From Diplonema papillatum (Eukaryota; Euglenozoa; Diplonemea; Diplonemida; Diplonemidae): a DNA stretch of 64,000 nt. The DNA is taken from positions 496,001 through 560,000 of the forward strand of contig JAPJBO010000012.1 in assembly GCA_030068145.1 (NCBI GenBank), written 5' to 3'. Each line of letters starts with the position of its first letter. Position 1 is the stretch's first letter. The translations under genes were made by a program, and so were the position numbers. Positions 40,845-50,302 of the stretch are shown here, piece after piece. Below the pieces are notes generated by a model. That model saw only the letters and a program-made list of their open reading frames with translations, searched no databases and was not told the origin of the DNA.

Positions 40845-41489
40845 TAGGGCCCTAGAGCCCGAGTTTAGCGAGAGAGAGGACACATCAACACAATCCAAAA
40901 GTTTGCAGGAGCCTGGGTGGGTCATCACTACCCATCTGCATGTGTTCTCGTGGTCACGGCTACTGCGCTGATCTTTCCCGAGTGAGAGGGAGGACAGTCG
41001 GTCTTTTTTGCTTCACTCAAACGTGTACAGAGATTCTCATCGAAGCGAAATGCGGTCACACCTCCCGTCCTTGTGCCGTGCGCATCTTCGACAAGCTTTG
41101 CGCGGCCACCTGCTCTTCCGGCGAAGGCTTGGACTCCGAATTGCCCATCTTTTATTCCCTGCCCTCCCAACGACAACAAAGTGTCCCTAGCCCGGCCTGA
41201 GGGTGTTGATATTTCCATGGGAACGTTCGATCTATGAATCGTCATGCAACGACTGCGCACGGAGACGTAGATACTCTCGAGCAGCCTCTCTTCTTCCGCC
41301 TCGGTATTTTTCGAGTAGGGGTATCGACTCAGCTTCCATCCTGAGGCAGAAGCCTGGCTAGGCATCTGGTAGCCTCTGCACTCCCAGTAGCAGGTACTAG
41401 GGTTCGTCTTCTGCATTCCGCTTGGTATGCGCCGCTTCTCTAACCTTTCTCCGGGCATAATGTCTGGGGCTTTCAGGCTAAGATGAAAT
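40845..41489. other. Open frame of unknown status
   Basis: A 198-codon minus-strand frame (40928-41524) spans most of this stretch. It has no motif I recognise and its length is only marginally beyond chance. Its upstream end overlaps repeated flank sequence of the RPA-interacting gene. Confidence 0.3.
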
Positions 41490-42290
41490 CGAGTCATCAA
41501 CAACACACACGCAAGCCGTGCCACTTGAACCCTCTAGCATGCCGCTGAAGATGCTCAGGAGAGCAAACGAAAGGAGCAGCAAGCGGTAGAGCTCACCGTC
41601 AATGACGGAACGGTTTAGTAACCATTGCCCGATTCGTCCGATGCAAGGGATGAGATCTCCCCTGTTTTCTTATACGCCGATGGCTAATACTCGGAGAAAT
41701 AGCAGCTGCCGCCTGCTAAAAGCTCGTATTTGGATCCGGTGCTCAAGCGCAGTCCTGAAGATTTAGCACAACGCGCTATTTGGTTTGTGCGCACTACCAG
41801 CAAGCGGTAATTGCCCGGTGACCAGTCGCCCGATGCAAGATAATGAGATGTTCCCTGGATCTCCAGACACTACCACGACACAACTACTAATTTGTGGTAT
41901 GTTTCACGTTGAAACTGAACGCAAGCTAGACGACAACACACATGAAGCCGCAGCGCTCGCAGGACAGCGTGAGGAAGTCGCCGGCCAGGTCAATAGCGTC
42001 ATGCGGGACTTCCGCGGGAAACGAAGCGGCCGCCCCGGCTGACGCGGCGCGCTGCAGCGACGCGAGCTCCACCGGGGACAACCCCTCTTGCTCCGCCAGC
42101 GAGGCAAGGGCGGCCGACAGGCGGGCGGCGGGTGCCTCGGCCGCAGGCACCGCGGCGACGGGGCGGCGCAGGGGCACCCGCGACGACATCGCGAAGACAG
42201 GCTCCGCCGGGCAGCCGGACGACTCGTGCGACCGGCAGGCGTTGGCTATTTTGAGGCAGAGCCCGCGTGAGGTCTGTTCTTCTTGTTGGC
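41490..42290 (-). pseudogene. Truncated 3' copies of the RPA-interacting gene
   Basis: 41938-42268 repeats the gene's C-terminal ~110 codons (SHESSGCPAEPVFAMSSRVP through LTLSCERCGFMCVVV), with a small in-frame insertion. The flank beyond the stop (CAGCAAGCGGTAATTGCCCG) is included, and a third, flank-only trace lies at 41490-41660. At its 5' side the match ends at ACCTCACGCGGG. The parent continues with CCCTG before this point; the copy has AACAG, an AG acceptor-like junction. No N-terminal part. Confidence 0.88.
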
Positions 42291-42487
42291 TAGGATCGAG
42301 TGGTGTTGCCAACAACACACGCACGCAAGCCAAAATGCCGCTGAAGATGCCCAGGAGAGCAAACGAAGGAGAACCTTACCAGCAAGCGGTAGTTGCCCGG
42401 TGACCATTCGCCCGGTGCAAGATAATGAGATTTCCAGACACTACACACGACACAACTGCTATGTTTCACGTTGAACCTGATCGCAAG

Positions 42488-43213
42488 CTAGACGACAACA
42501 CACATGAAGCCGCAGCGCTCGCAGGACAGCGTGAGGAAGTCGCCGGCCAGGTCAATAGCGTCAGGCGGGACAAACGAAGCGGCCGCCCCGGCTGACGCGG
42601 CGCGCTGCAGCGACGCGAGCTCCCCCGGGGACAACCCCTCTTGCTCCGCCAGCGAGGCCAGGGCGGCCGACAGGCGGGCGGCCGGTGCCTCGGCCGCAGG
42701 CACCGCGGCGACGGGGCGGCGCAGGGGCACCCGCGACGACATCGCGAAGACAGGCTCCGCCGGGCAGCCGGACGACTCGTGCGACCGGCAGGCGTTGGCT
42801 ATTTTAAGGCAGAGCCCGCGTGAGGTCAGGGGTGTATCCCCCAAGTGCAAGGTCCAGCCGCACGCGCACGCGACGCTACCAGAGACGAGAGTGACGGTGT
42901 GCGCCTTGCACAGAGGGCACACGAGCACGGGGGAACCGGAGAGCATGTCGTTCCATTGGCTTTCCCGTGCGTTGGGGTCGATGGCGACGGACAGGGCCCG
43001 CCGGTGTGCCTCCGCCTCCTCGTGCAGCTGCCGCAAGACGACCGAGATCGGCTCCCCGCAGGCTTCGGCGGCTTCCACGACCTCCGCGAACCTGACCTTC
43101 CCCCGCGCCTCCGCCCGCGCCCGGTCCCTCGCCCACTCCCCGCAGCGGCGGCGGGCTTCGGCGCCTTCGGCTTGCGCCTCCTCGACGGCCACCTTCTTCA
43201 CATTTGGGTGCAT
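42488..43213 (-). CDS. RPAIN: RPA-interacting protein homologue
   Basis: 241 residues, intronless, start MHPNVKKVAVEEAQ. The N-terminal half is a charged helical region (RRRCGEWARDRARAEARGKV). The C-terminal zinc region has CPLC, then CACGWTLHLGD, and the protein ends with LTLSCERCGFMCVVV: the arrangement and the extreme C-terminal C-x2-C followed by small hydrophobics are hallmarks of RPA-interacting protein (RIP), which carries replication protein A into the nucleus. An Ala-rich linker (AALASLAEQEGLSPGELASL) interrupts the zinc region. It is flanked by truncated copies on both sides. Confidence 0.75.
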   Translation of the reverse strand: MHPNVKKVAVEEAQAEGAEARRRCGEWARDRARAEARGKVRFAEVVEAAEACGEPISVVLRQLHEEAEAHRRALSVAIDPNARESQWNDMLSGSPVLVCPLCKAHTVTLVSGSVACACGWTLHLGDTPLTSRGLCLKIANACRSHESSGCPAEPVFAMSSRVPLRRPVAAVPAAEAPAARLSAALASLAEQEGLSPGELASLQRAASAGAAASFVPPDAIDLAGDFLTLSCERCGFMCVVV

Positions 43214-43474
43214 CCCGCTCACAGCCGCTGGGGCAGCATTTCCTCTTTTTTTGCTGAATAAGAGAAAGTTGTTGTTTTGAAGACTGATAACAAACTGAAC
43301 ATCAGGTTGGCCGCTCTAACCGTCCAGAGAAACAAAAAGTAGCTTACTTTCCCGCCCTCCCCTTTCCGCTTGCGTATTCTTCGGCGTTCGTGGCTTCGAA
43401 TTTTTTTTAATCATACGGCTCGCGGCGACCAGAGGAGTGGTGGACGAGTGCGACGGGCAACAGCCTCCGCCCCT

Positions 43475-43685
43475 TCATGCAGCGACCGCAAGACGACCGA
43501 GCCCGCAGGCTTCGGCGGCTTCTGCGACCTCCGCGAACCGGACCTTCTCTCGCGCCCCTGCCCGCGCCCGGTCCTTTGCCCACTCCCCGCAGCGACGGCG
43601 GGCTTCGGCCTGCGCCTCCTCGACGGCCACCTTCTTCACATTTGGGTGCATCCCGCTCACAGCCGCTGGGACAGCATTTTCCTCT
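43475..43685 (-). pseudogene. Truncated 5' copy of the RPA-interacting gene
   Basis: Repeats the first ~65 codons (MHPNVKKVAVEEAQAE, ARRRCGEWAKDRARA) with two small deletions; the frame is lost after EACG by an 8-bp deletion and similarity fades toward 43440. Its upstream leader (GGGATGC, CAGCGGCTGTGA, CTTTTC) is also duplicated. It lies upstream of the parent. Confidence 0.85.
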
Positions 43686-43944
43686 TTTCTGGAAAAGAAA
43701 TGCGTGGTTTTGTTGAAAAAGTTGTTGTTAAGAAGACTGAAGACTGCTAACAGCCCGAACGTCAGGTTCGCAGCCGCAACCGTCCAGAGAAACAAAGAAG
43801 TAGCCTACTTTCCCGCCCTTCCCTTTCCACTTGCCTCTTTCTTTCTTCGGAGCCCCTGGCTTCGCCTTTTCTCCAATCATACAGCACGCGGCGTGCAGAC
43901 AGGAGTCGTGGCCGAGTAGCCGTGGACAAGTGCAACACGCGCTT

Positions 43945-44222
43945 TGTTCTGTTTGCGCGTGTCGGTTGATCGTTTTCCCACTTGTTTGCGCGTGCCGGTT
44001 GATCGTTTTCCCACTTGTTTGCGCGTGCCGGTTGATCGTTTTCCCACTTGTATTACCCTGCGTCATTTTCAGGTAAGGAACCCTGATCAACCACCAGAAC
44101 ACGCTGCCTGCGACATTGTAGGGTAACTCGCAAGATTGTTTGTTTGTTTGTGCGATTTGAGCTGTACGCGTTCAGGTCAAACCGCTGCCAAGTTCCTTTT
44201 TAGAGTGAAAGTTCGCTTGAAA
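43945..44222 (+). repeat. Dispersed repeat D, copy with internal triplication
   Basis: Contains three 33-bp direct units (43951-43983, 43984-44016, 44017-44049; TGCGCGTGCCGGTTGATCGT core), then CAGGTAAGGAACCCTGATCA, ACACGCTGCCTGCG and TTTTTAGAGTGAAAGTTCGC. The 33-bp unit is single in the 29660 copy. Confidence 0.85.
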
Positions 44223-44327
44223 CTCCGGGGTTTTAAAGTCTCCGGGTGACCTTCGTCGACAGTTTTTAGCTGTATCCAGTGTGCTCTCGAAAGAGGTAGT
44301 TTCTGGTTAATCGCAAAAAAGGCACAA

Positions 44328-44708
44328 ATGTGTGCGAGTGCGGAGCCGACCCTGCTGGTACCGGCGTGCAAAGAGGCGTCTACACATAGACCGAACAGTG
44401 CCCCTCGGTCATCTACTGTGAAGGTCTTTTCAGCGCGACAAGCTTCAACTGTGGAAGCCTCTCCATGTGCAATAACCGGCAGTCGCGATTGGCCGGACTT
44501 CGGCCAGTCAGTTGGTCATGAAAGTGCCCCTCAGTCATCTACTGTGAAAGTCTTTTCAGCGCGACAAGCATCAACTGTGGAAGCCTCTCCATGGGCAATG
44601 ACCGGCAGTCGCGATTGGCTGGACTTTGGCAAGCCAGTTGGTCATGACATGAAACGGAGGGAAAATACGTTGGAGTTTGTGGCTCTTTGCATGAAGCAAA
44701 ACGGCTAG
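44328..44708 (+). other. Open frame built on a 126-bp tandem duplication
   Basis: 44397-44522 and 44523-44648 are a direct duplication of 42 codons (SSTVKVFSARQASTVEASP in both; WPDFGQSVGH versus WLDFGKPVGH). The frame is kept over 126 codons. Several of the differences are non-synonymous, so conservation of this protein is doubtful. Unrecognised. Confidence 0.5.
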
Positions 44709-45239
44709 TTTGCCACAAGTGAAGAACCGAGTCTTAGTACTCAGGCCAGGTGAGAAAGAGCAGACAGGCGTATGGTCGCGCGTTCGGCATGGATTTCGCG
44801 TTTTTCGTGTTCTCCGTGAGGAATCGTGAGATCTACTTTCTACAGGTAACAAGCTTGCACATGTTGATGGGAGCCTGGAGGCCCGTCTCTTCTTTTGACG
44901 GTGTAAATCGCGCGCACGCACACGTACACACACACGTGTGTGGCAACGCACGTCAACGGGGCTAGAATGTTATCCGGAAGCGCGTCACGACAGTAGTTAA
45001 GCATTCCGCCGGAGTACAGACCGAGATTTCTTCACCGCATCTGAAGACGACGTGTGAGTGCCCTTCTAACGTTTCACTAATGTCGTTGCGTCTGGGAACA
45101 TGCTTGCGCGGCTTCCGAAACTACGCGTTCATGACGCCTACAGCACATCTGTTCAATTCAACGCAAGACATTTGTACGTGCATTTGACCCATTGATCCGT
45201 GTTTCACCGAGTCTGACGTCTGGGTCAGATTCTACTTTC

Positions 45240-47675
45240 TCAGTGACCAGACTTCGTGCACGGACCCCTTGCAGACACACCAACGCGGCTAAAGCCAGGA
45301 GTCCGAAAGCGGGGTAGAGCAGCGGCGCGGTCGTGGTAGCCACTTTTGCTCGAGACGGGGCTGCCCACCGGCGACTTCTCGGGGCCTACTTCGACGGTGC
45401 CTTCGGGGAGGTGGATGATGATGCCGCGCAGGGTTTCTTCGAGCTTCGGGCGGAGGAGGCCGCGGAGCGTCCGGAAGTTCGTCCGAAGCGAGAAGTCGAC
45501 GTCGGGAACTGCGGCGGCTCCTCTCGTCGATTCAACGCAAGACGTTTTTACTTCCATTCCAGCATGCATTCGACCCATTGATCCACGTGTCACTGGGTCT
45601 GACGTCTGGGTCTGGTCGATTCTTTCTGCAGACGCCAGACTTTGTCACGGACCATCTGCAGTCAGCCAACGCGGCTAAAGCCAGGAGTCCGAAAGCGGGA
45701 GGTTTCCCGCGATCACCGCAGAGCAGCGGCGCGGTCGTGGTAGCCACTTTTGCTCGAGACGGGGCTGCCCACCGGCGACTTCTCGGGGCCTACTTCGACG
45801 GTGCCTTCGGGGAGGTGGATGATGATGCCGCGCAGGGTTTCTTCGAGCTTCGGGCGGAGGAGGCCGCGGAGCGTCCGGAAGTTCGTCCGAAGCGAGAAGT
45901 CGACGTCGGGAACTGCGGCGGCTCCTCTCGTCGATTCAACGCAAGACGTTTTTACTTCCATTCCAGCATGCATTCGACCCATTGATCCACGTGTCACTGG
46001 GTCTGACGTCTGGGTCTGGTCGATTCTTTCTGCAGACGCCAGACTTTGTCACGGACCATCTGCAGTCAGCCAACGCGGCTAAAGCCAGGAGTCCGAAAGC
46101 GGGAAGTTTCCCGCGATCACCGCAGAGCAGCGGCGCGGTCGTGGTAGCCACTTTTGCTCGAGACGGGGCTGCCCACCGGCGACTTCTCGGGGCCTACTTC
46201 GACGGTGCCTTCGGGGAGGTGGATGATGATGCCGCGCAGGGTTTCTTCAAGCTTCGGGCGGAGGAGGCCGCGGAGCGTCCGGAAGTTCGTCCGAAGCGAG
46301 AAGTCGACGTCGGGGACTGCGGCGGCTCCTCTCAACGCAAGACGTTTTTACTTCCATACCAGCATGCATTCGACCCATTGATCCTCTGGGTCTGGTCGAT
46401 TCTTTCTGCAGACGCCAGACTTTGTCACGGACCATCTGCAGTCAGCCAACGCGGCTAAAGCCAGGAGTCCGAAAGCGGGAAGTTTCCCGCGATCACCGCA
46501 GAGCAGCGGCGCGGTCGTGGTAGCCACTTTTGCTCGAGACGGGGCTGCCCACCGGCGACTTCTCGGGGCCTACTTCGACGGTGCCTTCGGGGAGGTGGAT
46601 GATGATGCCGCGCAGGGTTTCTTCAAGCTTCGGGCGGAGGAGGCCGCGGAGCGTCCGGAAGTTCGTCCGAAGCGAGAAGTCGACGTCGGGGACTGCGGCG
46701 GCTCCTCTCAACGCAAGACGTTTTTACTTCCATACCAGCATGCATTCGACCCATTGATCCTCTGGGTCTGGTCGATTCTTTCTGCAGACGCCAGACTTTG
46801 TCACGGACCATCTGCAGTCAGCCAACGCGGCAAAAGCCAGGAGTCCGAAAGCGGGAGGTTTCCCGCGATCACCGCAGAGCAGCGGCGCGGTCGTGGTAGC
46901 CACTTTTGCTCGAGACGGGGCTGCCCACCGGCGACTTCTCGGGGCCTACTTCGACGGTGCCTTCGGGGAGGTGGATGATGATGCCGCGCAGGGTTTCTTC
47001 GAGCTTCGGGCGGAGGAGGCCGCGGAGCGTCCGGAAGTTCGTCCGAAGCGAGAAGTCGACGTCGGGAACTGCGGCGGCTCCTCTCGTCGATTCAACGCAA
47101 GACGTTTTTACTTCCATTCCAGCATGCATTCGACCCATTGATCCACGTGTCACTGGGTCTGACGTCTGGGTCTGGTCGATTCTTTCTGCAGACGCCAGAC
47201 TTTGTCACGGACCATCTGCAGTCAGCCAACGCGGCTAAAGCCAGGAGTCCGAAAGCGGGAGGTTTCCCGCGATCACCGCAGAGCAGCGGCGCGGTCGTGG
47301 TAGCCACTTTTGCTCGAGACGGGGCTGCCCACCGGCGACTTCTCGGGGCCTACTTCGACGGTGCCTTCGGGGAGGTGGATGATGATGCCGCGCAGGGTTT
47401 CTTCGAGCTTCGGGCGGAGGAGGCCGCGGAGCGTCCGGAAGTTCGTCCGAAGCGAGAAGTCGACGTCGGGAACTGCGGCGGCTCCTCTCGTCGATTCAAC
47501 GCAAGACGTTTTTACTTCCATTCCAGCATGCATTCGACCCATTGATCCACGTGTCACTGGGTCTGACGTCTGGGTCTGGTCGATTCTTCTGCAGACGCCA
47601 GACTTTGTCACGGACCATCTGCAGTCAGCCAACGCGGCAAAAGCCAGGAGTCCGAAAGCGAGAGGTTTCCCGCGA
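45240..47675 (-). pseudogene. Six tandem copies of the last coding segment of the Mdm12-like gene
   Basis: Units start at 45346, 45750, 46154, 46530, 46906 and 47310, with the gene itself as the seventh at 47713. Spacings are 404, 404, 376, 376, 404 and 403 bp. Each encodes VPDVDFSLRTNFRTLRG, LLRPKLEETLRGIIIHLPEG and TVEVGPEKSPVGSP. All lack the 33-bp stretch for ADNQARNALKS found in the parent. Upstream of VPDVDF each copy departs from the gene at a GCCGCAG (AG) junction. The outermost copy differs by a ~20-bp deletion after AAAL. Confidence 0.92.
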
Positions 47676-49196
47676 TCACCGCAGAGCAGCGGCGCGGTCG
47701 TGGTAGCCACTTTTGCTCGAGACGGGGCTGCCCACCGGCGACTTCTCGGGGCCTACTTCGACGGTGCCTTCGGGGAGGTGGATGATGATGCCGCGCAGGG
47801 TCTCTTCGAGCTTCGGGCGGAGGAGCGATTTCAGTGCGTTCCTGGCTTGGTTGTCGGCGCCGCGGAGCGTCCGGAAGTTCGTCCGCAGCGAGAAGTCGAC
47901 GTCGGGGACTGCGGCGAGGCACAAACGCACGTCGATGCCCGACGCCCTGTGTCCGGCCGCCGGCGGCGTGCCGAGCGTGAGTGACGGGTTGGCGTGCGGC
48001 GGCGCGAACGCCGAGTTCCCGCTGATTCCGAACCTGCCGTACGCCGGGGGCCGGTCCGAAAACGAGCCGGCAGCATTCCCGGAGTCTGGCGGCAGCAGGG
48101 CCGCCGACGCGAAAGGTGTCGGCTGGCGGTGGTGCCCTGGGAACGAGCTGCCGTATGCGGCTCGTGAGCCGAAGGATGTCATCGACGGGAATCCTTGCAT
48201 GCTGCTCGAGTGCTGCATCGGCCGCGGGATCTGCGCGCCCCACCGCGTCTCGTAGGGGCTCGTGGACACCGAGGCCGGCGGGCTCGAAATCGCGCCCGTG
48301 AACGACCCCGTCGACATCCGCTCGTCGGACAGCGACAGCAGCGACGGCACCGCCCGCATCCCCGCCTCCCTCGCACCGAACCCCGCAGCGGCCTCCAGCG
48401 GCGCGTGGCTGGGCGTCGCCCCGCGGTGGGCCGTCTTGTGCGCGCCGTTCCGGGGGTACTTGGGGTAGTGCACTCTCCGAGATGCGTAGGCGAGACCGAA
48501 GCCGGTCCCCTTCGGCTGGTAGCCCGGGTTCAACTTCGAGCTGTTCCTCGCGTAGGGGACGTCGAGCATGTCCCCGGCTGTCAGCTGCCCGCCCGCGTCT
48601 GCGGAAAGGCTCTGCAGGTGCGACGCGGCGTCGATGTCCGTGCTCGGGACCCGCCGGATGCCGCCCGACTGCGAGTCGCTGCCGGGGGTCGCGCTCCTCG
48701 GCGGGGCGCGCGCGGCCTTCAACCGGCCCACCTGCAGCTCGTGCAGGGCCGACGCGGGCGGCGGCCGGTGGGACAAGGTTTTGCCGGTCGGCGCGTTGTT
48801 TATCACTTCGGCGACGACCTGGGCGTGGACCTTGATGTTGTACAGGGTGACCTCCACGGGGTACCACAGCTTGTGCTGATCAACCCCGGAATAGTCGCCT
48901 TCGGTTCCCGTGAGCGCGATCTCGGCGCCGTCTATCTCGACCTTAAGTCCCGATTCCAAGCCGTCGTTGTAATCGACGGTCAGTTCGAGCTTGACCGAGT
49001 CGAAGCGGACGTGGTTGAGCGACACCAGCCGGAGCTGCGGGGCCACTCTGCCGAGGCAGACCCTCTTCGGCTCGAACTGGCCCCGGATCAAGCTCGGATC
49101 CGGCTTCGCGTTCTGCAGCGCCCTCTTCAGCCGGTCGCACAGCGCTTGCTCCGTCCCGTCCGCCCACTTCGTGGGCCACAAGATCTCGAATGTCAT
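47676..49196 (-). CDS. SMP-domain protein, Mdm12-like
   Basis: 506 residues from MTFEILWPTKW, which resembles the conserved N-terminus of Mdm12 (a short strand ending in W). SMP-type segments: LRLVSLNHVRFDSVKLELTV and LKVEIDGAEIALTG (about 40-110), LYNIKVHAQVVAEVINN (about 125-145), then near the C-terminus VPDVDFSLRTNFRTL and LLRPKLEETLRGIIIHLPEG (430-478). SMP domains carry phospholipids between membranes; Mdm12 is the soluble subunit of the ER-mitochondria ERMES complex. About 260 Ser/Gly/Pro-rich residues interrupt the domain. The frame ends AAALR where tandem copies begin, so the authentic C-terminus is uncertain and could lie in the outermost copy. Another SMP protein is the alternative. 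Confidence 0.65.
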   Translation of the reverse strand: MTFEILWPTKWADGTEQALCDRLKRALQNAKPDPSLIRGQFEPKRVCLGRVAPQLRLVSLNHVRFDSVKLELTVDYNDGLESGLKVEIDGAEIALTGTEGDYSGVDQHKLWYPVEVTLYNIKVHAQVVAEVINNAPTGKTLSHRPPPASALHELQVGRLKAARAPPRSATPGSDSQSGGIRRVPSTDIDAASHLQSLSADAGGQLTAGDMLDVPYARNSSKLNPGYQPKGTGFGLAYASRRVHYPKYPRNGAHKTAHRGATPSHAPLEAAAGFGAREAGMRAVPSLLSLSDERMSTGSFTGAISSPPASVSTSPYETRWGAQIPRPMQHSSSMQGFPSMTSFGSRAAYGSSFPGHHRQPTPFASAALLPPDSGNAAGSFSDRPPAYGRFGISGNSAFAPPHANPSLTLGTPPAAGHRASGIDVRLCLAAVPDVDFSLRTNFRTLRGADNQARNALKSLLRPKLEETLRGIIIHLPEGTVEVGPEKSPVGSPVSSKSGYHDRAAALR

Positions 49197-49612
49197 CGCG
49201 CCACCGTGATGGGTGGGCGGCGGCCAACACCCTCCTCCCCCCCGCTCGCCCCCTTTTCCCCGCACCTTGAGGTAGAAGATCGGTAAAGCGTGCCGGCCGG
49301 GTAAACTCGGGAAGGTATAGGGTGCCCTTTGCGTCGCTCTCGTGGTTGCCATAAGAGCGATTTTTAGACACCATGGCTTCAGGGGTGCAGAGTGAACGTG
49401 AAGCATGCGCCGGAGAGGGTGTTGGACTGGTACTCAGTCGAAACTGGAAAGTGTCGAGCTTACGAGCAGACAGGTGCGAAACACACAACGGGGGTTACGA
49501 CACGATGGTATTGGTAGTGTAGCAGCAATTCAGCGAGCCGGGAGTCCAGAGAGCCCAGTACGTACTACCATGCACACAACGCCCGATTGATGGGTACGTA
49601 CTGGGAAGTCGT

Positions 49613-50302
49613 TCACGCTTCTTGCGGGCAGTCCGGAGCGCCCAGTGTGTTCATGAGCTGTTGCAGAGACGGAAGAAGCGGAGCAAAGTGCAGCTGAGTA
49701 GTACCGCACGACTGAGCGTCTGGCCGCCGCTGCTGCGGGGCACGGCGCGATTGCACGAGCTGCGTGCCCGGGGAACGGTGCTGAGAAGACGGCCAGTCGA
49801 CGTGCACCAGAGCGTCAGCGCTGCCGTATCGGCAGCTGCGGAGGACGCGCGGCACGGCGCAGCGGTTGGCCTTCGCGGGCGCGTCTGCGAGCCTGTTGAA
49901 GCCGAAGGGGGGAAAGGTGTCTTCGTCGACGGGACACGCCGGCTTGAAGATGTCAAGAAACCGCGCCGTCGACACAAAGCGCAGCTTGCACGGCGGCGGC
50001 GGAGGCGGCCTCACCGGCCCGCCCACCAAGCTGCCCTGCTGAACGTCCTCCGGGTAGAGCCGCAGGACCTGCTGCTGCTGCTGCCGCAGCTGGGCCGCAA
50101 CCGGCGCGCTGGCCTGCAGCGCGGCCGGTCGTGTTTCCCGCCGAGCGGGGCTGCCCAGGCCCATCCCGTGCCGCGGCCACGCCTGCTTCTTCCGCTTCTC
50201 GCACTTCGTCCCCTGCACGCCGAGGTTCTGCAGGCACGCGAACCGGACGCTCAGGTCGTCGGGCTCGACGCGCCGCTTCGAAAAAAACGTGCGCGGCGGC
50301 AT
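49613..50302 (-). CDS. Unrecognised Pro/Gln-containing protein
   Basis: 229 residues from MPPRTFFSKRRVEPDDL. Features: a basic patch (KCEKRKKQAWPR), a Gln run (LRQQQQQVLRLYPEDVQ), a Pro run (PVRPPPPPPCKLRF) followed by a compact segment RFLDIFKPACPVDEDTFPP, then Arg/Ser-rich sequence. GC content is that of the neighbouring genes and the minus orientation agrees with them. No family recognised; the C-terminal third may be intronic read-through. Confidence 0.5.
   Translation of the reverse strand: MPPRTFFSKRRVEPDDLSVRFACLQNLGVQGTKCEKRKKQAWPRHGMGLGSPARRETRPAALQASAPVAAQLRQQQQQVLRLYPEDVQQGSLVGGPVRPPPPPPCKLRFVSTARFLDIFKPACPVDEDTFPPFGFNRLADAPAKANRCAVPRVLRSCRYGSADALVHVDWPSSQHRSPGTQLVQSRRAPQQRRPDAQSCGTTQLHFAPLLPSLQQLMNTLGAPDCPQEA

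Noticed and set aside
43951-44049. Possible CRISPR array (three 33-bp repeats)
   Set aside because: The units are directly adjacent with no spacers, and the genome is eukaryotic.
45158-45343. Small frame with a hydrophobic segment (PAFGLLALAALVCLQG) as a possible membrane anchor of the Mdm12-like protein
   Set aside because: It lies in a different frame from the SMP segment in the outermost array copy; without evidence for a splice joining the two I do not call it a gene.
48195-49286. Plus-strand open frame (363 codons) and an overlapping minus-strand frame (47608-48867)
   Set aside because: Both are shadows of the Mdm12-like gene in other frames; only the 47676-49196 frame has SMP-like segments.
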